Positions 13,180 through 24,600 of a stretch of DNA of 64,000 nt are shown in pieces (positions within the stretch are counted from its first letter, which is position 1; every line of letters begins with the position of its first letter). The stretch is from positions 114,218,991 through 114,282,990 of the forward strand of contig NC_133166.1 in the NCBI RefSeq assembly GCF_040802235.1, written 5' to 3'. The notes beneath the pieces are model-generated. The model was given only the letters and a program-made list of their open reading frames with translations, searched no databases and was not told where the DNA came from. The translations under genes were made by a program, and so were the position numbers. This DNA is from Manis javanica. Taxonomy: Eukaryota; Chordata; Mammalia; Pholidota; Manidae.

Positions 13180-14110
13180 AGACTCAGGGCGCGCGCGAGG
13201 GTGGACACGCCCTCCCCACCTGGGTCCCACACGCTCACTAACAGCCCGGCCTGGAACCACAGTCTCTGGCTGGGCAGGAGGACAGCTGCCCTTCCCTGTC
13301 CTGCCTTGACACCAGTGACCTGGGTTCTGTCTGGCTGTGGCCACCCTCTCCTCAGCCTTGTGCGATGCAGGGGCCCCCACCGACGCCTTGCAGGTGCGCG
13401 GCGTGGCCGGGGCGGGCGGCGGCGGGGGCAGGGGTCGGTGCGCAGCCGGTGCAGCGCGGCCGACTCACCTGCATGGCCGCGGCCCCGCGGAGTCGGCAGC
13501 GGCTGGCGGCCCGGTGTGCGCCCGCCCTGACTTCCGCGTGGGGCTCGCCGCTCCCTCCCCGCCCCTGCCACCTGCTCCCGCCACGCCCCTGCCCTTCCCT
13601 GGCGCCTTCCGGGGACCCCTCCCGCCTCCGGAGGCCGTCGCCCCCACCTGCGGGGACGCTTCCCGTTCATTGGGGGGGGCTGCCTCAGTCCTCCTTGCTG
13701 ACCCCAGGACCCCAACCTCATCAGCCTCCGAGGCCGATCCCCTAAGAGGAGAAACCGCGGCGGGAGGGCCGAGGGTGGGGCAGATGCCCAAGAACCCAGC
13801 CTTCTCCCGGCCTGAGCCTAGGCTTTGTGGGCCCGGTGGGGAGGGCAGCCTCGGGGTCCTTAGGACGGGGGGCTGGCCCTGGGCTGCAGGACCGAGGGGC
13901 GGCTTCACCGCTTCCTGTGGGTCAGCCGCAGACGGCTCCAGGCCCCCAGGGCGGGCCTGTCCTTTGGGAGACAGTAACTGCCCCCGGAGGAGGTTGGGGT
14001 GAAGCTGGGACTCGGGGCAGGAGCTCAGCTGGGCAAGGCACACGGAGACGCTGAGCTGCGTGTGGGGGCGTGGCCGGCAGGGAGGCGCCCCGACGTCACG
14101 GGAGTTAGGA
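13180..14110. promoter_or_regulatory. CpG island 1 (intergenic, unit 1)
   Basis: Dense CpG and GC boxes from the GCGCGCGCG run near 13189 to a CRE-like GACGTCAC near 14092. On the minus strand it holds a possible first coding exon ending ATGCAG|GTGAGT (exon end at 13469). No protein family was recognised in any frame; the long ORFs on both strands are expected in GC-rich DNA. Confidence 0.6.
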
Positions 14111-14329
14111 GCTCCCCTAGTGTCGGGGGGCAGCACTACGCAGCCCATGCAAGCCTGGGTTGATCCGGACTTGAAACGGGCCACCCCAGGCTCTCCCGGG
14201 ATAGCATGGCCCCACCCACACTTCTGCTTGGGGGCCCCACGGCAGGCTGGGACAGGACCAGGGCCGACCTGTGAGGTGGCAGAGGCGGGAGGGGGGGGGC
14301 GTCTGGCAGCACAGACCCTGTGCAACTCT

Positions 14330-14520
14330 GATGGAGCAAATGTGGACAAACACCGCCAAGGTGGAGGGACAGAAAACCGCCACAAACTGTAGTGGCTTCA
14401 TTAAATCTGTCTGTTTCTCGGGAGGCCACCGGTCCAGGAGGAGCGGCACTTTTTGCTCTGCCGTCTTGAGCACATGGGCTCACCACACGGCTCAGAATGG
14501 CTACTCAAGCACCAGGCATC
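14330..14520 (-). mobile_element. Possible MaLR (MLT1-like) LTR fossil
   Basis: The minus strand reads like the end of an MLT1 LTR, with AAGCCACTACAGTTTGTGGC resembling the conserved block near the polyadenylation site. Ends unclear; it would be an old solo LTR. The duplicate is at 45255-45445. Confidence 0.35.
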
Positions 14521-15204
14521 CCAGCCGCCTTCGAGGCAGGAAGAGGAGAGGGAGGGAGGCGCGCCCCGCCCTTCACAGGGATGGCCGCCGGCCACACCTC
14601 GCTGCAGGGAGCCCGGAAAGTCCGGCTGCCCTCCTGAGGACGAAGGTCGGCAGGTCCCGGGGGCACTCAGCAGCCTGCTCCGGCCGGAGGGCCTCGGCGC
14701 TGTTAGTGCTCAGGAACCGGACTCCGCAAGGGCTTCTGGGCTTCAGCGACTGGAACTCAAGGTCCACATGCCCACTGAGCTGCTGGACTCTCCGTCACGC
14801 CCCCGTCTCAGGATGCTCTGAGCTCACATCTTCACGGTGTTGGGCCGCTAGCCGTCGGGGTTTGATGGGTCATCTCACGTGTCTACCCAGCCGCTCTCTT
14901 TTTCAGTGTCTTTACTCACAGTCCCTAGGTTATTCCCACAGAAACACTGCTTCTCGCTCCCACCTTCCCCAGGTGCTAGGGAACCTGAGTTACATGGGGC
15001 CCTTGCTGCTCAACAGCTGCACCTGTGGCCCCCGGAGCAAAGGCAGCGCCTCTAACGCGGGCGGTTGTGGCGGGGGGTGGGGGCACTGGAGTCACTTCCT
15101 GACCCTCCGGGGGCGATGGGCAGTGAGGGCAGATTCTGCCTGGTCCCACCTGAAGAGAAGCCCCGTATAGCCCTTTCAGAACAAAGGTGAGCAATGAGAA
15201 CCAA

Positions 15205-15665
15205 AAGCCTGCAAACTGGTCATACTTTGGTCCATTAATTTACTCTTTGGAAACTATCCTAAGAAAAAAAATCCAAAAGAATGCAAATATGTATAAATGT
15301 GGTCTTTGAGGCAAAAACTGTAAACCACCTAGATGTTCAGCACTGGGGACAGCATGGGCAGCCACGGAATACTCATGCTGATTGGGCTGCTCTTAAAAAC
15401 GACCCTTTCGAAGAGTTTATGACAACGCAGGAAGATGCTCGTGTTACAATTGAAGTGAAAACACAGATTGCAAATATGCACTTTTACAAATCTCAACGAA
15501 TTTAAAATGCATTAAAATACTGGAAGAGCACATTAAATATTTGATATTTATATTCGCTTAGTGATTTGAGCTGTGCATAGTGGAGTTCTTGTTTTCTTTT
15601 ATTTGCTTTCTTTGAACTTTCTACAACAAACACACATTACTGCTATAAACTTTATTATTAGATTT
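15205..15665 (+). mobile_element. Old L1 3' fragment
   Basis: Matches the typical decayed L1 3' sequence: a TTACTCTTTGGAAACTATCC start, an AATATGTATAAATGTGG block, a GCAGCCACGGAATACTCATG block and an ACTTTCTACAACAAACACAC end. On the + strand. Confidence 0.65.
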
Positions 15666-15719
15666 ACATTATCATCATGCTAAAGTCTTTCATTATGAAT
15701 TTCATTTTCCCCAGACTCA

Positions 15720-17480
15720 GCCTTGCTCTCTGCGTGAGTCATGAGCGCATCTTGTGAAGAATATGCAGGCAGGGGGGCCGCCCTGCTGCCGCACAGCCGA
15801 CCCTGCCCTGTCTCGGGCAGAGAACTGCAGCTGAGGCCCGTGTGGGCCTCCTGCTCTTCCCCTGTGGACCCTGGACCCTGCTCCCCTTTCCTTCTTCCTC
15901 AAGCCCCAGAGAACCCTGTCCCCTGTCCTCTTCCCTCTGAGGGCCAAGGTGCCGCAGGTGGCAGGCCCCTCACTTCCCACTGTCTCCAGGGTGCCTCAGG
16001 CCTCTTTGAACTGTGGGCTGGGGGCCACCTCGTGGAGCAGGTCAGGAGGACAAAGCCACTAGGCGTGCCCCAGGCGAATCGCACAGGCACGAGTGAGCAC
16101 GGCTCGTCCCCACCCGGGATCTGACTTCCCAACCCCAGTGGCCTGGATGTGGCCCAAAGACGCTCTGATGTCTTGCTGAGGATGCTTCTCAGAGGAAGCA
16201 CAGCCAGGTCACTGGGGCTTGGGGCCTGCTGAGTTCTCTCTGGACTGGTCCTGGGCACCCCCAGTCACCCTGGCTGACAGCACCTGTTTGGGGAGGCAGA
16301 CCTCCCTGGCCTCAGGCCCCTGCAGGGTTGACCACTGTCCTACAATGGGCCTCTGCTCCTCGAGCCTGCCAGAAGCCGGTCCTTGCTTGTCACACCAGGG
16401 TAGCATTGTGTGGGGACCCAGGCCCCTCACCCCAGGGACACGTTTATCTCCCTGCTGCACCCCCAACACCTTCTGTGGCCTTACATTTTCACCAGTTCCT
16501 GTTTTCTGTCTTAAGGAGCTTAGAGCTGTTCGTGGCTGAGTTGGCAGTCCTGCTGTTTCCAATTCTTTCATCAACCCTAAGAAAACTCCAGGTAGCAGGT
16601 GTGCATGTGCAAGGGTGTTTTTTGTGATCTACTCACCTTTACAGATTTGCCACACCAGTGGGAAGAGCAGTCATTGTTCTTTACAAATTCACAACTTCCT
16701 GTCCCTTCCCTGCAAGGATATTTTTAGAAAGCATTTTTGCCAATATTTCCCCTACTTACCACCATGAATTCCCACAGGCCTAAGGAGACCTTGGGGTGTA
16801 GGCCAAGCCTCACCCACGTGAGCTTTGACCCAGGTCTGTGCAGTCTGGTCTGGAGGGACAGCAGCTTCCGTGTGTGGATAAAATGAACGTTCCTGTGGCC
16901 AGGATCCTCAACTGGCCCTGGCTGGCTTGCTCACTACACACGTGTGAGCAATACGTTGCTACTGACTCTACATAAAGAGCACTGCCTAGGGCTCTGGGTG
17001 ATACGGTGGCACGGCTGCAAGGTGCAGGAGAGCAGATCAGAGAACTGGCGTGGTGGCAGCGCTGAGGACAGAGGCCCAGAGGACGGCTGTGCGGGATGAC
17101 TGCGGGCAGAGAGGCCCAGAGGCAGAGACCGGCTTGCTTCCTGCAGACTCACGCTGAGTGATGGATATTAGCGATTGACCTGCCACCGTGGAAATAAAGT
17201 TGGGTATAACCCTTTCACCCCAAGAACACTCTACTGTCATTTCTTTGGTCACATTGAACCATAGTGAACTTGCCCGGGGCTGAAACCCATTGGCAAGATA
17301 ATTGGTGACAGTCGGCAGGGTTCATTGGTGACAAAGGATAAAACAATAGATTGCCCTGCCCAGCCAGGGAGGATTTCCAAGCCAGGCTCTCTCCCCCTAG
17401 ACACAAAGGCTTTGCTTCTTGATGGAAAACTCTTCTACCCACTACACCCTGACCAGGTATAGCCCCCACTACCTCGGCTT
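15720..17480. other. Intergenic DNA without recognised features
   Basis: Neither strand shows a convincing exon, RNA gene or repeat family. Short open frames are present but have no recognisable product. The duplicate stretch is 46645-48405. Confidence 0.5.
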
Positions 17481-17559
17481 ATACTTTGAGACACACATTT
17501 CTCACTACTTCCACCTTCTTAGATGGTCATTTGGACATGGAATTGTTCATCATATGGCA

Positions 17560-17765
17560 TCTTCCATTTTTTAAGCCCTTCCTATCTGCCAGGAAACTGC
17601 TAGGTCCTTTAATGTCTTAATTTTCACAAAGACACCGTGAGGGAGATACTAGGCCAACCCCCATTTTACAGATAATGGAACCAAGGCACAGAGAGGTAAA
17701 GTGCCTTGTCCAGGGTCACACAGCGAGTGCATGGGAGAGCTCAGGCCTGCAGTCCCTTCGTATAA
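17560..17765 (-). mobile_element. MIR SINE relic, minus strand
   Basis: Contains CCATTTTACAGATAATGGAA, GGCACAGAGAGGTAAAGTGC and GTCACACAGCGAGTG in MIR reverse order. Confidence 0.85.
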
Positions 17766-18559
17766 CCTTGCAGAAAACGGAACTCTCCTCTCTGAAGGAT
17801 GCTTGCAGTGTGTGCGTGGGATGCAATGCAAGGAGATGTAACCCAGGCCTCCGAGGGCCGAAAGGATGCTGAAAACTGAGCATGTGGTTTGTGTGAATGG
17901 TTCCAATGAGCCCTTTGCGCCCTTGACCACCTGGCTGGCGTGCAGTTGTCTCTCAGCCCTGGCCTTCCTTAGATCCTCAGACTCGCTCAGGCTGTGCACA
18001 GGCTGCTCCCTCTGCCTGCAAAGCCGCCCTCCCTTCACGTGGTCTCTCCCTTGTCCCCTGGTTTGGGCACATGCCCCCCAGTCGTAGTTAGGCGCCCTCT
18101 GCTCCCTCTAAGCAGCCTGCTGGGCGTTTCTCTCCACCATTGTACTGGCTGTGGGTCTCCCCCAAGGTGCAATTTGCCAGGAGGCAGGGGCTGGTTCCCA
18201 GGACCCAGGAAACCCCGTAGCAGGTACTCCACAGATGACTGCTGACGATTCAGCCCCTGACATTTTCTCCAATTTCTTGCCGCCCATAGTCTCTCCAGGG
18301 GCTGCCGACCCCTGTCACCCTCATATGGCCTCCACTCAACATATCCCGCCAGATTCCGGTGCCTAGAGCACTCCAAGTTCACAGCTGCTCCCTGCCGAGG
18401 AGCACAGCGCCCCCCCGGGGCTAAGCCCGGTTTAAACTGTGAGCAATGCCTGGAATGTTGCCCTGTCCCCTCATCTCCCCCGTGAAGCCTCCCGATGCCC
18501 CGTCAGGACCCCCGGCACTGGAGACTGTCTGCTGACCCTTTCTGAGTTAGATGTGCCTC

Positions 18560-18995
18560 AGAGCAGGGCCCGCAGGGTGGCAGCGCGGGGCGGAGGCGGG
18601 AGGCGGCGCGGGCGGGCACGGGCGGCGGGCGGCTTGGGAAGAGGGGGCGGCGGCCCCAGGACTGGGGGTGGCAGCCGCGGGCCGTGTCGGTGGGCGGCGG
18701 GAGCGGCTGTTGGGAGCGCAGCGTCGTAGGAGGGCGGTGGCGGCCGCTACCGACGACTCCGTGCCCCCAGCGGATGCCATCAGCGCCGGGCTCCGCGGAC
18801 CCCCAGTTCGCACGCCTGCCCCCGCCGCTGGGGCGGCACCTCCGCGGGCTGACACCGCCGGGGCCCTGCGCCGCCGGCCGCCCCCGCCTCCGGCCTCAGA
18901 CTCCGCGCACCACCCGCAGAGGGCCGCCCTTCCCGGGGACCCCGCTGCCTGCTCCCACGCAGACCTCGCCGCCTCCCAGCAGCAGCAGCTTGAAG
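18560..18995. promoter_or_regulatory. CpG island 2 (intergenic, unit 1)
   Basis: Very dense CpG and GC boxes with a short CAG run near its end. An open frame starts at 18776 on the + strand, but its Pro/Arg-rich product is not recognised. It is 6 kb upstream of exon 1, so it could be a distal promoter or one for a noncoding RNA. Confidence 0.55.
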
Positions 18996-19102
18996 TACGG
19001 AGCGACCCGAACACTGGCGTTTTCTCCGGAAGTTTTGGGCCGGTCCAGGGCTCATTAGACTTTGGGAATGTATTCATCTCATTCATTGAACAATATGTGA
19101 AA

Positions 19103-19124
19103 TGTGTGTGTGTGTGTGTGTGTG

Positions 19125-19185
<61 letters not shown>
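19103..19185. repeat. (TG)n-(CT)n-(CA)n compound microsatellite
   Basis: TG run 19103-19125, CT spacer, then CA run 19132-19185. TG and CA are complementary, so the tract is a near-perfect inverted repeat as well as a Z-DNA candidate. Confidence 0.95.
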
Positions 19186-19187
<2 letters not shown>

Positions 19188-19439
19188 TACACTTACCGTC
19201 CAGCCACACTGTGCCTGGTGGTATGCGAGATGGGAGGAGATGGGAGGAATTTGGGACGCAGGCCCAGCAATAAACAACACAGTAAAAGGCAGGAAGTGAG
19301 GAAGATTCCTAACGTCCTCTTCAGCAGACAAGCACTCAGCCCACCTGGGGGGCTGGGCAGGTGGTCTTGTTTGATAGGCTCTCAGACCCAGAGGCCAGTT
19401 ATCTCAGGAGAAATCAGAGCAGTAAACTTCCTGTATTAA

Positions 19440-19774
19440 GTTAATTTTAAATATTCAGGGACCGCTTAACAGGTCTGCACCCTCAGCCCATGATCACATT
19501 CCTGAAAAATCCTTAAAAGGGGGAACCCCCAACCTTTCAGGGCACTCCTCTCTCTGAGGTCGCCCACACTTTCTAAGTGTGTAACCTTTTAATCTTAAAC
19601 TTTCTCCAACCTTTCAAGGCGCCTCTCCTCGCTGAGGTTGCCTGCTGCACTTTTTCTCTCTTTAAGGAACTTTAAATAAAACCTGTGCTCTGCTCCACTA
19701 CTGTGTCTCTGCCCTTCATGTCTTTGTCGCGCCAGGGACAAGAACCGAGGAAAATACACAACGTCCCCCCAACA
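19440..19774 (+). mobile_element. Probable solo LTR fossil (ERV class I-like)
   Basis: LTR-like layout: repeated CCAACCTTTCA/AGG-GC blocks, AATAAA at 19675-19680, then a TGTCTTTGTCGCGCCAGGGA block and an end in AACA. No internal viral genes adjoin it. The left edge and target-site duplication were not resolved. Confidence 0.55.
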
Positions 19775-21356
19775 TTAGTGCGCCAGACAGGTTGTTTGGT
19801 TTTCCTTAATGAAAAAATAGTGTATGCTCTTGTAACTTGCATGGCATGTTAATTTGCTAAGGATTTCCACATTTGAAACTGGGGACCCCTAAAGGAGCCT
19901 GTTCAGGAAGCCCCTGGGTCTGCCGGCCTCTCCGGGAAGGGTGTTTCCTGTGCAGAGTAAAGGTGCACAGTTTCCTGCGTTAATATGGGCACGAGCCGCA
20001 TCGTACGTACTTGAGGGTTGGCTACAGCTGCGCAGTGGCCAGGAGGTATTTGCATGACAGTGTAGACATAACCAATCTAAGAAATTCATTTTATTTTCCA
20101 AAAGAATTGGTGGCTTTGACCTAATTTTGTACCTGGCAGGGAAAAGGGGATAAATAAAGAGATGAGAGAACTTTCTCCAGGTCACTTGATTCATGCAGAG
20201 GCAGACGCAGAAAGAGGAGCCGGGGCTACTGACTGAAGACCGCCTCGCACTCACTTTTGGGTGTTCAACTCTGTAAGAGAACTTGTAGAGTTAAAATTGT
20301 CTATAATGTCGTAGGGTTTAGGGCCCTTACAGATGAGATTTTGTAGTTTCTGTTTGTGGTAAGGTGAATGCCTTTAACTGGGGAGTGCCGACCCCCCTTG
20401 GGCTGGACAGCGGGTGATCACTGCCAGAATGCACCCGTGTTTCTCTAGGCAGGGCCCATGGAAGCTGCTTCAGTGGTGGTAGAGTGAGTCCAGGTTGGCA
20501 CAGTCTGTTTTCTTGTTCAGCTGCCATCGGATTTAGTCTTTTTTCATCTGCTATTTTCTGGGTGTCTCGGGAAGTACCAGAGGCCCAAGAGAGCTAGCAT
20601 TCTCCTTAGGGAAATTGTTTACTGGCCTTAATTTGCTAATCTTTGGATCTGTTATTTGCCAGCTGCCTTTGAAGCGGGTGACCAGGGAATCTGTAAGCCT
20701 CAGTAAACATCTTTTATTATGTAAAATCGTCATTTGGGGGTTGTCAGCTCTGCACTGAGGAACAGGCATTTGTCGCTTCTTACTGCCTTCAGGATGTAGG
20801 AAGTTGAGGCGGGAAGAGATCTACTGGCACACGTTTGCGTCTGTCTGGCAGATGAAAAACACTTAAGAGCGATGAGGGCCAAGACTTTATCTTGTTTTTA
20901 CCTCTTAGGGAAATGATGCTGTCTTAGGCTGTCACCCTGAAACACTGCACAGTTTGTTTAAAAAATTGCTGGTGTAATTGCAGAGGTTCCTTGGCGCATG
21001 CATCCGGAGAAACTCCTCATCTGAATTTTGTAGTGAGTTAACTTTTGAACATGTAAAAAGATTTGTGGCGACAAATGACTTGGGACAGGAATCCTTCCAA
21101 GATTAATTATGTGCTTTCATGTCCTTTTAAAACCCGTGTAAGGCGTTTAATCTCCTTTAAATGGCTTGATATCACCTCCAGGCACATCCTAGTTAGTTGT
21201 GAAAACCCGAGCGCTGCCCTCAACAGCCGTTGAAGCAGTTGAAGCGTGGAGGCTGCCGGCTGCAGTGTGTTGTTTGAGCTTCTGTGTCTGTGTAGTTTTC
21301 CTGACTCTTTCCTTCCTGCCCACTACTTACTTTCAGAGCTTCCTTGAGTTTCCCTG

Positions 21357-21879
21357 TGTAGGACCCCAACCTCCCTGAGAAATAAGTTAGCCTAAGAGTA
21401 GCCATCTTGAAGCCCAAAAAGCCATTCTGATATATGACTCAGAGGGAACAACTGAAACCAGGTAACTCCTCTGGAAAAACAAGTTAATCAATCATGACTA
21501 CTGGCAGCGCTAACCTTTCGGTTAGTTAAGCATAAAAGCTGACCCTACCTTGCTACACCCCCAGGACGTGGCACCAACTCAGAAATCGTAGGTTTGAAAA
21601 ATTACTGCCTTTGTAGTATTGTTATCTTGCTATGTAGTATTGTTATCTTGTTACTACAACATAATCTGTAACCATGGTAAATCTCTAGGGCTAAATGCCT
21701 CAGAAAATCCTATATAACCACTTAGTTGTAAGTACTCAGGGTCCTCGTTGAGACCTGCTGCGACAGGCTGACTTGGACCCCAACTAGTTGGCTTCCGAAT
21801 AAATTCCTCTTGCTTGTTGCATCAAGAAACGTCTTTGGTGAGTGATTTGGGGCGGCGCCTTCCTCAGGGGAATCCAACA
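21357..21879 (+). mobile_element. Solo LTR fossil, ERV1 (gammaretrovirus-like)
   Basis: 523 bases beginning TGTAGGACCCC and ending CCAACA, flanked on both sides by the same 4 bases CCTG (21353-21356 and 21880-21883), the usual target-site length for class I elements. A TATA-like TATATAA and an AATAAA lie in the expected order. No internal viral region remains. Confidence 0.8.
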
Positions 21880-22682
21880 CCTGGTCTGCTCCCAATTATT
21901 TCTAATTCGACTTTTCTCCTCCATTTGTTGCTGGTTTGTAAGTCCTGTAATTTGCAGCCATCTGCACAGCAGTCCGGTACGTTGAAGGACCAAATTAATG
22001 TCATTAGTCTCCACTAGTAAGATCGTTCTGAAGGAGACGCTGCTACAAGCCGCCCTGGGGGGCTTTCCCAAGCGCACCTCTCTGCGGGCGTGGGGCAGGG
22101 TTTCTCCCGGGATCAGTCCCAGCAGTAGAATTGCTGCAGGCAGGGGACACACAGGTGAACAGTGGGTGCACAGTGTGGGAATTCTCTCCACAAACCTGCG
22201 CTGGGCAGCACGTGGTGCCCTAGCCCCCACCTGGCCGCCCCAGGGCAGGCACCTCCCTCTGTGCCCCTGCCAGTCCTGGTGGTCAGCCACCCTTCCTCAC
22301 CGCCCAGCTCCACCTGGCCTTCCCGGGGAGCCGCCCGCCTTCAGTCCCCTGTCCTTGGAGCCCAGGCAGCCTGGTATGTAACTGTTCTCCCAGAAAGAGT
22401 GCCCTCCCTTCCAGAAAGGATCTGTCTCTGTCCTGGGGCGGCAGGTCCCTCTGCGCTCTCAGAGCCGGTGGGCAGCGGGAGTGCAGCGGGGGAAGTACAG
22501 CTGCCTGCAAGCCGGCTGTGCTCACTCTTGGGGTCACTTTCTCCTTGGGGTTCTTACTGGTGGAGGCACAGGGTGAGGGCAGATAGCATGTAAAGGGAGC
22601 AGCTGTCTGGGCAGAGCACAGTCCTTTACCTCAACATCTCTTCTGCTCAAAACCCGGAAACCATCCTCCTGCCCCCACTTAC

Positions 22683-22724
22683 CTACAATTCCCAGGGTGA
22701 ACCAGACCCCTGGGAGCTGTAGTT
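22683..22724. promoter_or_regulatory. Inverted pair of ZNF143/SBS-type motifs
   Basis: CTACAATTCCCAGGG on the + strand faces CCCTGGGAGCTGTAGTT, its near reverse complement, 11 bases apart. ACTACAATTCCCAG is the known core of ZNF143/THAP11 promoter sites. It lies 2.2 kb upstream of exon 1. Confidence 0.55.
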
Positions 22725-23354
22725 CCTACAAGAGGACAAGCGGTCAAGAGCAGGGCCTGCAGGGCAGCAGGGACGCAAGGCAGGGGACGATGCACGGAGC
22801 AGAGGGGCGCTGTGCACCGTTCCCAGGAGTGCCGGCACCTGCCGCGCTCTGGGCTCTCAGCCCTGCCCTCAGCTGCCACACTCCCTGCGTGTCTCAGACA
22901 TGCGAGTAGAGGCTGTGGCCAAACTTCCCCACGAGGCTCAGGCCAGCCAGGTCCCCTCTAGGGTTTCAGGCTCAGCAGTCACAGCCCCACGCGTTGAAAA
23001 CAAGAGCCCAGGGCATTCCAGAGGAGCTGCGTGACAGCTGTTCAGCCGGGTCTAGAGCAGAGGTGGCATCCTCTGTGGCCCTGGATTGGGCACGGACAGC
23101 AGATCCTGACCCTCTGACTGCCAGGTGTTGGGGGAAGCCACGTACCCTATTGAAACCCCACATTCTCTTTCCTCAAGCACCGGTCTGGATTCTCTGGCTT
23201 CCATTCTGCCGTAGGCCCCCAGAAAGACGGGGGTGGGGGGAGGAATAGACAATTGACTCCAGGCGACAGAAAGTCCCCAGGCCCCCAGGTGTGCGTGTGC
23301 AGCTCAGACATGACCCAGGGTGACTCACCAGGAGGTCTCAGCTCCTCTCTCAGT

Positions 23355-23692
23355 TATGTCGGGGTTGCCTGGTCCCTGCCTGCACTCATTAGGGGGCACC
23401 TTGGGATTTCAGAGCAGAAACCCCTGGCTGGGTTTGCACCTATGGAGGGAAGTAGGCCGGGGGCTGGTTCAGATGCAGGCACATCCTCACAAGTTCCTGG
23501 GAGTTCTGTTTTGGGGGCCGCCTGCCATAGTTGTGATCTGAGGAAAACACTTCAGCCCTTCCTCGCACAGACATATGGATGTTACTGTTGCAGTTAACGA
23601 GAAATCGAAGGTTATCGGAAAAGGCTTCCAAGATGTAGACAACAGGGAGGAAGTTATTTGTCAATTCAGATTTGGTAACAAGAAATTCCCAG
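23355..23692 (+). pseudogene. Stray ANTXRL intron 9-exon 10 relic upstream of copy B
   Basis: Matches intron 9 and exon 10 of the genes (390-850) with one internal deletion and heavy substitution. The exon-like part, 23594-23691, keeps an AG acceptor and GTAAGT donor and reads S-K-V-I-G-K-G-F-Q-D-V-D-N-R-E-E-V-I-C-Q-F, closer at E-E-V-I-C to human ANTXRL than the gene exons are. Its end phase differs from true exon 10, so it could not join exon 11 in frame. Inference: remnant of an older ANTXRL-family duplicate. Confidence 0.72.
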
Positions 23693-23884
23693 TAAGTAGG
23701 CCCTCCTTTCCTCCAGTGACAACCGTCCCGCATCGGGCTGCCTCCCCACAGTGAGCCCAGCTTGGACACCTGCCAGTGACACCCAGGAACTAATCCGTCC
23801 CCAGCACCGCCGGGCACCAGGGAGTAGCCTTCACTGCAGCCCACGCTGGGATTGGGGCAGGGTGGCCCTCAGAGCTGCGTCCCC

Positions 23885-24010
23885 CTCTGTGCGCCCCTGC
23901 CTGCACCCAGTAGGGGGCACCTGGGCATTTCAGATCAGAAACCCGTGGCTGGTTTTGCCCCGAAGGAGGGAAGCAGGGCGGGTGCCTGATGTTCCCTGGT
24001 GGGAGTGGTC
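23885..24010 (+). repeat. Third copy of the intron 9 segment (partial)
   Basis: The segment with TAGGGGGCACCTGGGCATTT and the following bases repeats, with differences, the block at 418-500 and 23390-23470. It lies about 520 bases after the second block, suggesting a small local tandem duplication within the older relic. No exon follows it. Confidence 0.55.
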
Positions 24011-24600
24011 CAGACAGCAGATTCAAATCCCTCCAAATGTATCTACATATGTAACTTTGTTTTGCTAAAATACTAAGAGAGGTTTAGGAGAGTGGAGAAT
24101 GTATGATATGATTCCAGAATTTACATGAAAGAGCAAGTGGGTTTTCCATGGAGGAAAGTCAACCCGTGCCCGCTCAGACATCTCTGAATTTCTAATCCAC
24201 AGAACCTGTGCGCATATGAAATTTTTCTGCTTTATGTCCCTAGGTCTGCGATGGTTCAATACACAGAGCAGATAACTGGAATGTCCCGCATTCACAAAGG
24301 ACACTGGCCTGCTTTCACAGCCTTCTTCTAGATCCTTCTATCCCTTGGGTGACTTCAGTGTCCCCACAAATAAACTTAGAGCATTCTTCTCTCCACCTCC
24401 CCACACTCAGTGATGTCTGTGTGGAGGCGCCCTCAGCTGCCCTCTGTCAGTTTACCAAAGGGCCGGGTTTCCTTGAAATTGTAGACTCCCTGGGAGGGTT
24501 TGGGATAAGGGACAAATGGAGACCTCATCTTACTGCCCCTTCAAACTCCTGCCTGGGGATGCCCACAGGGAGAGCACCGGGCAGAGCTGCAGTTCACAAG

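Larger units (their letters stand above)
1..24428 (+). repeat. Tandem segmental duplication, unit 1
   Basis: Matches 30922-55351 nearly base for base; the differences found by eye are about eight substitutions (for example near 1624, 2458, 3380, 4530, 8206, 12366, 12805 and 23691) and microsatellite lengths. It contains the 3' half of copy A and all intergenic DNA down to just above the copy B promoter. The true left edge is outside the window. Confidence 0.9.

Noticed and set aside
14271-15170. 299-codon + strand open frame, and a 306-codon minus-strand frame at 13465-14385
   Set aside because: GC-rich DNA with few stops; composition is low-complexity Arg/Pro/Gly/Ser, no domain recognised, and the frames cross a likely LTR fossil and CpG island.
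18551-19273. Long frames on both strands through CpG island 2 and the TG/CA tract
   Set aside because: They read into Cys-Val or Thr-His dipeptide runs from the microsatellite, a sign of chance frames.
21357-21879. A larger provirus attached to the LTR
   Set aside because: Identical 4-base target sites flank the single LTR directly, so it is a solo LTR with no internal region.
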